DNA from: an uncultured Bacilli bacterium
GTDB taxonomy: Bacteria; Bacillota_I; Bacilli_A; RF39; UBA660
Assembly: GCA_934097015.1 (NCBI GenBank)
Contig: CAKONF010000005.1
Coordinates: 1 to 47,297, forward strand
Direction of reading: 5' to 3'
Length of the DNA stretch: 47,297 nt
In this document: one piece after another, positions 1-6,715 of the stretch
Position numbering within the stretch: the first letter of the stretch is position 1
Layout: each line of letters begins with the position of its first letter
The notes under the pieces: model-generated
What the model was told of the DNA's origin: nothing
The model's database searches: none
What the model saw: only the letters and a program-made list of their open reading frames with translations
Program-made: the position numbers and the translations under genes

Positions 1-10
1 GGGGGGGGGG
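1..10. other. Poly-G run at window edge
   Basis: Ten consecutive G residues open an otherwise extremely AT-rich sequence. No comparable G run occurs elsewhere in the window. The likely explanation is a sequencing or assembly artefact at a contig end, as seen with two-colour chemistry, rather than biology. Confidence 0.6.
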
Positions 11-167
11 TATAAACAAGAAGTAAAATAAAGTCTTTTTTGTGTGAAAAAACGACAAATTATTTTATATTTATAATATATAATTAGTACTATAGGCCCA
101 TGGTAAATTAAATTATAAAAAGATATAATATATTTGTTAAGATATGAAAGGAAGAGTGAAGCAAAAT

Positions 168-1763
168 ATGAGTAGAAAACAATGGATAACAATAAGTATA
201 ACAGGAATTTTTTTAGTACTTTTAATTCTTGTAGGATTAACTTACGCATATTTTCTAACAAGAATAAACGGAAATACAAATGATAAAAGTATAAGTGTAT
301 CAACAGCAAACTTAGAATTAAAATATGATGATATAGAACAAGTATTAATAAGTGAAGAGAATGTAGAACCAGGTAAAACATGGACTAAGAAATTTAGTGC
401 AACAAATACAGGAAGTAAAAAAGTAGAGTCATATGGAGTTGCACTAGAGAATGTAATAAATACATTAAAAAGAACAGAAGATTTAGTATATACATTAAAT
501 TGTACTAGTAGTTTAGGAACTAATTGTAATAAAGTAGAAGATGAACAAGAGTTTCCAACAATGGGTAAAATACTAATCACAAATTCAATAGAATCAAAAG
601 AAGTACAAAGTTATGAATTAACTATTACATATAAAGAACAAAATATAGATCAAAGTGTAGATATGAATAAACAATTTAGTGCGAAAGTAAATATAGTAAA
701 TCCAAGTACATTTAATCCATATGTTGGTTCAATGTTAAATAGTGTGATAATTGAAAGTGCAAAAAATGCAATTGAAGAAAGTGACGCAACAAGAACAACA
801 TTTGGTAGTGAAGTGACTGAATTCACATCAATATCAGGAGAAAATGAAAGAGTATTAAATAATGCACCAGATGATTATGGAATAAGTTATTATTTTAGAG
901 GAAATGTAAATGATAACTATGTATCCTTTGCAAATAAAACATGGCGAATAGTCAGAATAAATGGAGATGGAACTGTTAGACTTGTACTAGATGATGTTGC
1001 AAAAGATACAAGTGAAAATTTAATAGAAACATCCTTTAATTCAAGTTATAATGATAATGCTGATGTGGGATATATGTATGGAACAGCAGGAAGTACGACA
1101 TATGATGCAACACATGCAAATAAAAATGATAGTACAATGAAGACTAAGGTAGATAAATGGTATGAAGATAATATAAAAACTAATTATGCAAATTATTTAG
1201 AGGATACATTATTTTGCAATGATAAAACACTTGCTTCAAGTGGAATAGGTGGAGTAGAAACCCAATTAGGTTATGGAAAAAATAAAACATATTATTCTTC
1301 AGAAGAAAGATTACAATATAGTACAGGAGCAACAGATATTACAACATCAAAACCAACATTCAAATGTGCAGAAAATGCAACAAATACATATTCAAGATAT
1401 ACAGTAAATGAGACAACACTGTTAAATGGAAATAAAACAAATGGAGATTTAAAATATCCAATAGGATTACTTTCAGCAGATGAAGTAGCATATGCTGGAG
1501 CATATAAATACGCTCAAACAAATACAAACTATTATTTATATAATTCATTTATAACTTTAGGTTGGAGGCTTTCAACTCCGTTCAGTTTTAATGGTTCGTA
1601 TGCAAGTGAGTGGTGTGTTGGCTATAAATCTGGTAGAATTACTTATTGTAGTGCAGACGGTTCTTATGCTTTTCGTCCTAGTTTGAATCTAAAAGCTAAT
1701 GTGATAGTATCAAGTGGAGATGGAACAAAAGAAAATCCATACACAGTTAAATTGGCAAACTAA
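168..1763 (+). CDS. TasA/camelysin-like membrane-anchored surface protein with lectin-fold-like C-terminus
   Basis: The N-terminus has a short basic segment, then a hydrophobic helix (about residues 7-28 from this start) ending in an AYF motif, typical of SipW-processed TasA/camelysin-type proteins. Residues about 40-180 look like a beta-rich TasA-like domain, including a stretch similar to a signal-anchored filament subunit. The C-terminal half carries a W-R-I-V-R segment and ends FRPSLNLKANV then GDGTKENPYTV, a pattern I associate with FGE/C-type-lectin-like or DUF6273-like domains of gut Firmicutes surface proteins. I chose the ATG at 168 rather than 144 because AAAGGAAGAG lies 11 nt upstream, while 144 has no Shine-Dalgarno. 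Codon usage changes near 1560, from A-ending to C/T-ending codons. The function is probably cell-surface adhesion or matrix. Family assignment is by pattern only. Confidence 0.7.
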   Translation: MSRKQWITISITGIFLVLLILVGLTYAYFLTRINGNTNDKSISVSTANLELKYDDIEQVLISEENVEPGKTWTKKFSATNTGSKKVESYGVALENVINTLKRTEDLVYTLNCTSSLGTNCNKVEDEQEFPTMGKILITNSIESKEVQSYELTITYKEQNIDQSVDMNKQFSAKVNIVNPSTFNPYVGSMLNSVIIESAKNAIEESDATRTTFGSEVTEFTSISGENERVLNNAPDDYGISYYFRGNVNDNYVSFANKTWRIVRINGDGTVRLVLDDVAKDTSENLIETSFNSSYNDNADVGYMYGTAGSTTYDATHANKNDSTMKTKVDKWYEDNIKTNYANYLEDTLFCNDKTLASSGIGGVETQLGYGKNKTYYSSEERLQYSTGATDITTSKPTFKCAENATNTYSRYTVNETTLLNGNKTNGDLKYPIGLLSADEVAYAGAYKYAQTNTNYYLYNSFITLGWRLSTPFSFNGSYASEWCVGYKSGRITYCSADGSYAFRPSLNLKANVIVSSGDGTKENPYTVKLAN

Positions 1764-1789
1764 TAAAAAATAAATTATGTCGACACGTT

Positions 1790-1818
1790 TTGACATATTT
1801 TTTATATATAGTAATGTA
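1790..1818 (+). promoter_or_regulatory. Candidate promoter for small hydrophobic ORF
   Basis: A consensus -35 TTGACA lies at 1790-1795. The -10 is ambiguous: TAATGT after 16 bp, or AT-rich TAGTAT/TATATA a few bases further. Transcription would start just ahead of the 5' inverted arm at 1846. Confidence 0.4.
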
Positions 1819-1845
1819 GTATATAAAACCAGAGCAATTTATTTG

Positions 1846-2007
1846 TTAGTGCTTACCCAATCATTAAAAATGAGAGGGGATGTATAAGTGAAAAGAATAC
1901 TTTATTATATTAAAGAAATTTTAAAAAGTATATTTTTGATATATGTTTTGAAAATAATCTATTTCCTCCTACAAAAGGGAGTCTAGATTAACTCCATTAA
2001 GCACTAA
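1846..2007 (+). repeat. Long-range inverted arms flanking small ORF
   Basis: TTAGTGCTTA at 1846-1855 is the exact reverse complement of TAAGCACTAA at 1998-2007. The arms bracket the small ORF at 1888-1986, so the mRNA could fold 5' to 3', as in several type I toxin mRNAs. The same layout, with different arm sequences, occurs at 27969-28170 and 33503-33690. Confidence 0.5.
1888..1986 (+). CDS. Small hydrophobic peptide, candidate type I toxin-like (32 aa)
   Basis: A GTG-initiated ORF of 32 residues follows an AGAGGGGA Shine-Dalgarno at about 8 nt spacing. The product starts MKRILYYIKEILKSIFLIYV and continues with one hydrophobic helix (about residues 12-28) and scattered lysines, ending QKGV. 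That composition is typical of membrane-acting type I toxins. A CCTCCT inside the ORF could pair with the ribosome-binding site. Inverted arms at 1846 and 1998 surround it. No homologue is recognised. A chance ORF is possible, because the start is GTG and the region is a remnant zone between surface-protein copies. Confidence 0.35.
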   Translation: MKRILYYIKEILKSIFLIYVLKIIYFLLQKGV

Positions 2008-2114
2008 GTATTTAATTATGTTGTTCTACCTAATATAGTATTATATTATGGTTTGATATTTAACATCATATTTTATCTCTTATTATGTTTATAATAAAAA
2101 TAAATGTATTAATG

Positions 2115-2191
2115 TAAAATAAAAGCCGCATAATTAATATGCGTGCCTATACCAAAAACGGGTAGGCATTACAAAATAAAATGCTCTACTT
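2115..2191 (-). ncRNA. Candidate short minus-strand RNA
   Basis: A strong minus-strand promoter (2198-2226) points into this stretch. The predicted transcript of about 75 nt contains a hairpin pairing GCCTA with TAGGC (2145-2167). It ends in CGCAT-N7-ATGCG (2127-2143) followed on the minus strand by GCTTTTATTTT, a good rho-independent terminator. It runs convergent to the small hydrophobic ORF but ends about 110 nt beyond that ORF's 3' arm, so antisense overlap needs readthrough. The function is unknown. Confidence 0.45.
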
Positions 2192-2197
2192 AAATTA

Positions 2198-2226
2198 ATT
2201 TTAACATCATGGTAGTGATGTGTCAA
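2198..2226 (-). promoter_or_regulatory. Sigma-A-type promoter, minus strand
   Basis: On the minus strand TTGACA (2221-2226) is followed after exactly 17 bp by TAAAAT (2198-2203). It reads toward the short RNA at 2115-2191. No minus-strand ORF starts nearby, which supports a non-coding product. Confidence 0.6.
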
Positions 2227-2255
2227 TAATGAAATTTGTAGAAATTTAAAAATAA

Positions 2256-2297
2256 CTGGGTGATGGCACAGTCGAAAATCCTTATGCTATTAAATAA
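2256..2297 (+). pseudogene. Relic of a second surface-protein C-terminus
   Basis: The reading frame gives LGDGTVENPYAIK then TAA. It matches the last codons of the surface protein upstream (GDGTKENPYTVK near its stop). An in-frame stop sits directly before the fragment and no start exists, so this is the truncated tail of a tandem paralogue. Confidence 0.65.
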
Positions 2298-2301
2298 AAA
2301 T

Positions 2302-2339
2302 AAAAGATATAAGAATATTTTTTTCTCTTATATCTTTTT
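2302..2339. terminator. Bidirectional terminator downstream of prsA-like gene
   Basis: AAAAGATATAAGA (2302-2314) pairs with TCTTATATCTTTT (2326-2338) around an 11-nt loop. It has T-rich tails on both strands and abuts the prsA-like stop codon. Confidence 0.75.
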
Positions 2340-3343
2340 TAGTTGTTTGATGTAGTAGTTGATGTAGCATAATAATTATATAGTGAATTCATATATTTAT
2401 TGTAGCTAGATTTTAGTTCATCATCTTCTATTTCCATACCTTTGTCTTTTCTTAATTCTTTTAATGCTGTTATAGAAATTGTTTTATCTTCATTTACTTT
2501 CTTTTCTGCTAATGTTTTAATTATGTCTTCTTTAACATCTTTTAATTCTTTTTTATCATATTCTTTAGTTTTCTTAATTATATGATATCCATATGATGTT
2601 TTTACTGGTTCTTTAGTATATTCATTTACTTTTAAAGCATATGCTGCTGTTTCAAAAGATTCTTCCATATCACCTTTATTAAATTTTCCTAAAGCTCCAC
2701 CTTTATCTTTATTAGAATCATCTTTAGAATATTTTTTAGCAAGTTCTGTAAAATCTTCTCCATTATCTAATTTTTTAATAACTTCTTCAGCTGTTTTTTT
2801 AGCTTTTTCTTCTGCTTTAGTTTTTTCTTTATCTGTTGCATCATCACTAACATCTACAGTTATTAATATATGACTAGCTTCAATGTCACCAACTATGTCA
2901 GTATCATAATAAGATTCTATTTCTTTATCCGTTACTTGTTTTTTAGCATAATCATCAGTAGCTAAATCTCTTAAATAATTAAGTTCAATATATTCTTTGA
3001 ATTCCTTTATAGTTTTATAACCATAATAGCTGTTTATTGCATTTAATAATTCTTCTTCTGAATCATAATTCTTTTTTAAATTTTTAATTTGTTCATCAGC
3101 ATAATCTTCAGCGTCATTCATTTTATCTTTATAATCATTAAATAATATTTCTTTATCTATCATGTCTAATAATATACTTATTGCATATCTATCTTTTAAT
3201 TTATCATATAAAGAATCTACACTAATACCATCTAATTTTTTAAATTTAACAACAGCTTCTTCTCCGTTCTTTAATTTAGATACTTTTCCACAACCACACA
3301 TTGTTAAAACAATTAATATAGCAATTAAAATTTTCTTTTTCAA
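2339..3343 (-). CDS. prsA: PrsA-like extracellular foldase lipoprotein (PpiC-type peptidyl-prolyl isomerase)
   Basis: This membrane-anchored chaperone catalyses cis/trans isomerisation of peptidyl-proline and helps exported proteins fold. Residues 1-18 are a lipoprotein signal with a lipobox-like MCGC (Cys18 the likely lipidation site, Cys16 less so). Residues about 40-145 are a helical SurA/PrsA-like N-domain. Residues about 155-262 form the PpiC rotamase domain, with EASHILI, FTELAKKYSKD, GGALGKF and YGYHIIKK landmarks. A charged helical tail follows. The length of 334 aa is close to Bacillus PrsA (about 290). AGGAAG precedes the ATG. It is monocistronic, with its own terminator. The family is clear; the exact orthology to prsA is inferred. 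Confidence 0.88.
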   Translation of the reverse strand: MKKKILIAILIVLTMCGCGKVSKLKNGEEAVVKFKKLDGISVDSLYDKLKDRYAISILLDMIDKEILFNDYKDKMNDAEDYADEQIKNLKKNYDSEEELLNAINSYYGYKTIKEFKEYIELNYLRDLATDDYAKKQVTDKEIESYYDTDIVGDIEASHILITVDVSDDATDKEKTKAEEKAKKTAEEVIKKLDNGEDFTELAKKYSKDDSNKDKGGALGKFNKGDMEESFETAAYALKVNEYTKEPVKTSYGYHIIKKTKEYDKKELKDVKEDIIKTLAEKKVNEDKTISITALKELRKDKGMEIEDDELKSSYNKYMNSLYNYYATSTTTSNN

Positions 3344-3470
3344 ATCTATCTTCCTTTCTTTTAATTACAAATTATATTATATCTTTTAATTCATAAAAAT
3401 ACAATAAAAATACTCACAAAAATACTCTTTTTGCCATAAAATAAAGTGAGTAATGAAAAGGAGGGGTTTT

Positions 3471-3575
3471 ATGAACCGCGGAGGATGCTGTGCTAATAAT
3501 GGTGGCGTTTCTGCTGCTGCATTCATATTAGTACTATTTATTTTATTAATTATCATAGTAGGGGCTTTCATTTAA
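3471..3575 (+). CDS. YjcZ-like sporulation micropeptide (34 aa)
   Basis: The peptide starts MNRGGCCANNGG and continues with one hydrophobic helix (LVLFILLIIIVGAF), the layout of the YjcZ/YvrJ-like sporulation peptides of Bacillus: a Gly/Cys-rich head and a single membrane span. A strong AAGGAGGGG ribosome-binding site precedes the ATG. Upstream, CATAAAATA (3435-3443) resembles a SigE/SigK-type -10, with an AC 17 bp upstream, which would fit mother-cell expression; this is weak. It is followed 13 nt later by a second peptide of the same type and shares one terminator with it. Confidence 0.75.
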   Translation: MNRGGCCANNGGVSAAAFILVLFILLIIIVGAFI

Positions 3576-3588
3576 GGAGGGATTATAT

Positions 3589-3717
3589 ATGAATAAATCA
3601 ACTTGTACAAGTGCAAGCACTAGATGCAATGATAATAATAGATTTGGTGATTTTTTCATCATATTAGTACTATTTATATTACTTGCAATTATTGTTAGTG
3701 CTGTATTTACTTATTAA
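3589..3717 (+). CDS. YjcZ-like sporulation micropeptide, second copy (42 aa)
   Basis: The product starts MNKSTCTSAS, has a Cys- and Asn-rich head, then FFIILVLFILLAIIVSAVF, the same hydrophobic segment as the preceding peptide (shared ILVLFILL core). TAAGGAGGG overlaps the previous stop codon and precedes this ATG by 8 nt, so the two form a tandem-duplicated operon. Its role is inferred from YjcZ-type peptides, which are small membrane or coat-associated products of sporulating Bacillota. Confidence 0.72.
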   Translation: MNKSTCTSASTRCNDNNRFGDFFIILVLFILLAIIVSAVFTY

Positions 3718-3740
3718 AGAGGGAAACCTCTTTTTTTTTA
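3718..3740 (+). terminator. Rho-independent terminator of micropeptide operon
   Basis: AGAGG-GAAA-CCTCT (3718-3731) with a GNRA-type loop is followed by a run of T. It starts immediately after the second micropeptide stop codon. Confidence 0.85.
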
Positions 3741-3783
3741 ATGTTATATATGCTAGAATGTATATAGAATAGAAGGTGTTAAT

Positions 3784-5538
3784 ATGTTTGGTAATATATT
3801 AAAAATATATGATGATCATGTTATTATTGAAAATAACTCTAATGTAATAGATACTAATTATTTAAATTTATATGTTATATTTAGTGATAATGATAAGAAA
3901 GTTGTTGGAGAGATTATTAATATAGAAATAGATGTTATTGATATATTATTAATTGGTATTATAAATAATAATGAATTTGTTAGTGGTTTAGTTAGAAAAC
4001 CTAATTTAAGTGGTGGATGTAGAGTAATATATAAAAGTGAATTAGAATTAATACTTGGTAATCAAGATTTAGATAATGTAGATTCTTTTTATATAGGTAA
4101 GAGTTTGGTATATGATGGATTTAATATTACTAGTAAATTTAATAATTTCTTTTCTAATCATTTTGCTGTTATTGGTAATACTGGTAGTGGTAAAAGTTGT
4201 ACTTTAACAAGATTATTACAAAATATTTTTTATAAAAGTGCATCTAATATGCCTAAGGGAGCACATATTGCTTTATTTGATGTTTATGGAGAATATAATA
4301 AAGCTTTTATGAGTTTAAATAATATTGATGGAATGGGTTTTAAGAATTATAGTACTAAAGTTGATTTAAGTGAAGGAGAAATTGTTAATGTTCCTGCATA
4401 CTTTTTAAGTGTTGATGACTTAGCTTTATTACTTGATGTTAGTAGTCCTAATCAATTACCTATTTTAGAAAAAACTTTAAAATTGGTATATATATTTAAA
4501 AATACTGATTCTAATGTTAGTAAATATAAAAATGATATTATTGCTAGTTGTTTATTAGATATATTAACTAGTGGTAGAACTAGTACTCAGATAAGAGATC
4601 AAATAATTGCTGTTTTATCTAGATATAATACTGAGACTTTGAATTTAGAAACAGAAATAGCACAACCTGGTTATACTAGAACAATTAGACAATGTTTAAA
4701 TATAGATCAACAAGGAAAGATGAACTCAGTACAATATGTTGTTGATTTATTAGAACAATATAAAAAATTAGATTTGGGTACAATAAAAGGTATTCCTAAT
4801 TTTGTATATAGTTTAGATGATATATATTATGCTATGGAATTTGCACTTATAAGTGAAGGTGTTTTAAAGAGTGATAAAATGTATGATTTATATAATCAAC
4901 TTAAAGTTAGATTACAACAGATAATTAATAGTGATTATAAAGATTATTTTAAAGTTGGAGAGTTTGTTTCTAAAGGAGAGTATGTTAGAAGTTTGTTTAA
5001 GGGTTCTAGAAATTATCAAATAATTAATTTTAATTTGAATTATATTGATGAAAGAATGGCTAAGAAATTAACTAAAATATTGTCTAAAATGTTTTTTGAT
5101 TTTGCAACTAGTTTAGATGATAGAGGTACATTTCCAATACATATTATTTTAGAAGAGGCTCATAGATATGTTCAAAATGATAATGATATTAATATATTAG
5201 GATATAATATATTTGATAGAATAACTAAAGAGGGTAGAAAATATGGTGTAATACTTGGTATGATTACTCAAAGACCTAGTGAGTTATCTGTTACAAGTTT
5301 AAGTCAATGTTCTAATTTTGTTGTTTTGAGAATGTTTTATCCAGATGATTTAAATATGATTAAATCTATTACGAGTAATATTAGTGATAGTACTTTTGAA
5401 AAGTTGAAATCTTTTTTACCTGGTAATGCTTTAGTATTTGGTACTTCATTTAAATTACCTTTACTTGTTAAAGTTGATTTACCTAGTCCTATGCCAGAAA
5501 GTACTAGTGTTGATATAAGTGATAAGTGGTATAAATAG
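3784..5538 (+). CDS. HerA/DUF87-type hexameric ATPase
   Basis: This is a P-loop ATPase of the HerA/FtsK superfamily, whose members pump DNA with NurA-like nucleases or act in defence. Residues 1-115 form a beta-rich HAS-barrel-like domain. Walker A is GNTGSGKS (131-138). Walker B with the following Glu is in HIILEEAHRYV (about 452-462). An arginine-rich ITQRPSELS motif follows near 500, as is typical of HerA. The length of 584 aa fits. No NurA or DUF4263/Sir2-type partner lies beside it; its neighbours are sporulation peptides and rpmB, so its job here is unclear. The start ATG has AGAAGGTG upstream. Confidence 0.85.
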   Translation: MFGNILKIYDDHVIIENNSNVIDTNYLNLYVIFSDNDKKVVGEIINIEIDVIDILLIGIINNNEFVSGLVRKPNLSGGCRVIYKSELELILGNQDLDNVDSFYIGKSLVYDGFNITSKFNNFFSNHFAVIGNTGSGKSCTLTRLLQNIFYKSASNMPKGAHIALFDVYGEYNKAFMSLNNIDGMGFKNYSTKVDLSEGEIVNVPAYFLSVDDLALLLDVSSPNQLPILEKTLKLVYIFKNTDSNVSKYKNDIIASCLLDILTSGRTSTQIRDQIIAVLSRYNTETLNLETEIAQPGYTRTIRQCLNIDQQGKMNSVQYVVDLLEQYKKLDLGTIKGIPNFVYSLDDIYYAMEFALISEGVLKSDKMYDLYNQLKVRLQQIINSDYKDYFKVGEFVSKGEYVRSLFKGSRNYQIINFNLNYIDERMAKKLTKILSKMFFDFATSLDDRGTFPIHIILEEAHRYVQNDNDINILGYNIFDRITKEGRKYGVILGMITQRPSELSVTSLSQCSNFVVLRMFYPDDLNMIKSITSNISDSTFEKLKSFLPGNALVFGTSFKLPLLVKVDLPSPMPESTSVDISDKWYK

Positions 5539-5562
5539 AATATTAGATTATTCTATTTTTTT
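5535..5562 (+). terminator. Terminator after HerA-type gene
   Basis: ATAGAATA (5535-5542) pairs with TATTCTAT (5549-5556) around a 6-nt loop, followed by a T run. The stem overlaps the stop codon. Confidence 0.75.
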
Positions 5563-5567
5563 GTTAT

Positions 5568-5590
5568 AAAAAAAACGGAACAATGTTCCG
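5568..5590 (-). terminator. Terminator of rpmB
   Basis: CGGAAC-AAT-GTTCCG at 5576-5590 is followed on the minus strand by a long T run. It lies directly downstream of rpmB. Confidence 0.85.
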
Positions 5591-5596
5591 AATTTA

Positions 5597-5785
5597 TTAA
5601 GCTGCTTTTTCAGTTTTTTTGCTAGCTTTTCTTATAGTTCTAGCTTCTCTAGCAGTTAATTTAACTTTTTCTCCATTTATTGTATATGTTTGAATATTTG
5701 GATTTTGTCTCATTTTTGTAGCATTTAAAGCATGAGATCTTTTATTACCAAATAAAGGTTTTTTAGTTGTAACTTTTGTTGCCAT
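5597..5785 (-). CDS. rpmB: 50S ribosomal protein L28
   Basis: This is the large-subunit protein L28. GNKRSHALNATK, followed by an INGEK...LTAREARTI segment, matches the family core. At 62 aa it has the usual length. The ATG at 5785 is preferred over upstream in-frame codons because TTAAGGAGGG sits just before it and the product then begins MATK. It is a single-gene unit with its own promoter and terminator. Confidence 0.92.
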   Translation of the reverse strand: MATKVTTKKPLFGNKRSHALNATKMRQNPNIQTYTINGEKVKLTAREARTIRKASKKTEKAA

Positions 5786-5817
5786 TAGTTTTCCCTCCTT
5801 AATAAGAATTCTAGTCA

Positions 5818-5846
5818 AGTTTATCATAAAAAAAATGCAAAGTCAA
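5818..5846 (-). promoter_or_regulatory. rpmB promoter
   Basis: On the minus strand TTGACT (5841-5846), 17 bp, TAAACT (5818-5823). Transcription would start about 20-25 nt upstream of the rpmB Shine-Dalgarno. Confidence 0.65.
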
Positions 5847-5928
5847 ATAAAATAGGGTATATTTTATGTTTTTAAGCTAATTTTAGTATTTATAGACGAT
5901 ATTTATCTTATTTTGGTGATATACAAAA

Positions 5929-5957
5929 TTGACTAAAACGAACAAATGTGTTATAAT
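5929..5957 (+). promoter_or_regulatory. Promoter of GDPD-SGNH-zincin operon with LexA-like half-site
   Basis: TTGACT (5929-5934), 17 bp, TATAAT (5952-5957). The spacer contains CGAACAAATGTG, which carries the GAAC half of the Gram-positive SOS box and is nearly identical to the spacer of the promoter divergent from lexA (CGAACAAATATACG at 40449-40462). The promoter is well supported; LexA control is only a suggestion. Confidence 0.7.
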
Positions 5958-5982
5958 TTATGTGTAATTAGGGGGAATAAAT

Positions 5983-6711
5983 ATGGAAGTGTTATCACAT
6001 AGAGCTAATTCTTTAGTTAGCAAATATTTAAATATTAGAGAAAAATTAATGCAACTTAATTATTTAAGTAATAATAAACTTGTTGATGGTGTTGAACTCG
6101 ATTTTAATTTAAGTAAAGATGGTAAGTTTGTATTATCTCATAGTAATTATTTTTGTAATAAACCTTTAAGTTATTATAATATGGATGAGTTAAGAAAAAA
6201 TGGATTTATATCATTAGAAGATCTTTTAAATGTAATTTGTGATGAATTAAAAATATTAGTTGATTTTAAAGTACCTTTAAATGAAGAAACAAAAAAATAT
6301 TATGATAGTTTATTTGATGTTTTAAAAAATTCTAAGAATAAAATATTATTACAAAGTTTTAAAAAGAATTTAATTATGTATTTATTAAATAAAAAAGATA
6401 AGATTAGTAATGTTGATGTTGGTATTGTAATTAATTTTTTTAAATCATATGGATATAATTTAAGTGATTTAAAAGATTTTAAGGATGTGGATTTTATTTC
6501 ATTATCTTCAGAACATTTTGAAAATAATTTTATGAAAAAAAATTATAAGTATTATAGAGATATTTTTCCTAATGCTTCACAATATGCTTGGATTTGGAGT
6601 CCACCTTATATTGAAACAAATAAACGTTATGAAAAATATATTAGTTGTGGTGTAGATGGAATAATTACTAATTATCCAGAAAAAGTAAAAAAATTAAGTA
6701 ATAGGGGGTAG
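5983..6711 (+). CDS. Glycerophosphodiester phosphodiesterase family protein
   Basis: The predicted activity is hydrolysis of glycerophosphodiesters to glycerol-3-phosphate and an alcohol. The catalytic signature is complete: SHR (His6, Arg7), the metal-binding VELD (Glu38, Asp40) and SHSN (His53), with a C-terminal DGIITNYPEKV strand typical of the GDPD TIM barrel. No signal peptide is seen, so it is probably cytoplasmic. AGGGGG precedes the ATG. It is the first gene of a tight three-gene operon (gaps of 4 and 3 nt) with an SGNH-type hydrolase and an HExxH protein, a grouping that suggests lipid or lipoteichoic-acid turnover. The exact substrate is unknown. Confidence 0.87.
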   Translation: MEVLSHRANSLVSKYLNIREKLMQLNYLSNNKLVDGVELDFNLSKDGKFVLSHSNYFCNKPLSYYNMDELRKNGFISLEDLLNVICDELKILVDFKVPLNEETKKYYDSLFDVLKNSKNKILLQSFKKNLIMYLLNKKDKISNVDVGIVINFFKSYGYNLSDLKDFKDVDFISLSSEHFENNFMKKNYKYYRDIFPNASQYAWIWSPPYIETNKRYEKYISCGVDGIITNYPEKVKKLSNRG

Positions 6712-6715
6712 TTTT

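Noticed and set aside
242..580. Minus-strand ORF inside the surface protein gene
   Set aside because: It is a shadow of the plus-strand coding frame, with no ribosome-binding site or protein-like features.
1558..1763. Diversity-generating retroelement as an established feature
   Set aside because: No reverse transcriptase, accessory gene or template repeat is in the window; only the codon shift is reported, as a finding.
3784..5538. HerA-type ATPase as part of a defence system
   Set aside because: No NurA, Sir2-like or DUF4297 partner is adjacent; the neighbours are ordinary sporulation and ribosomal genes.
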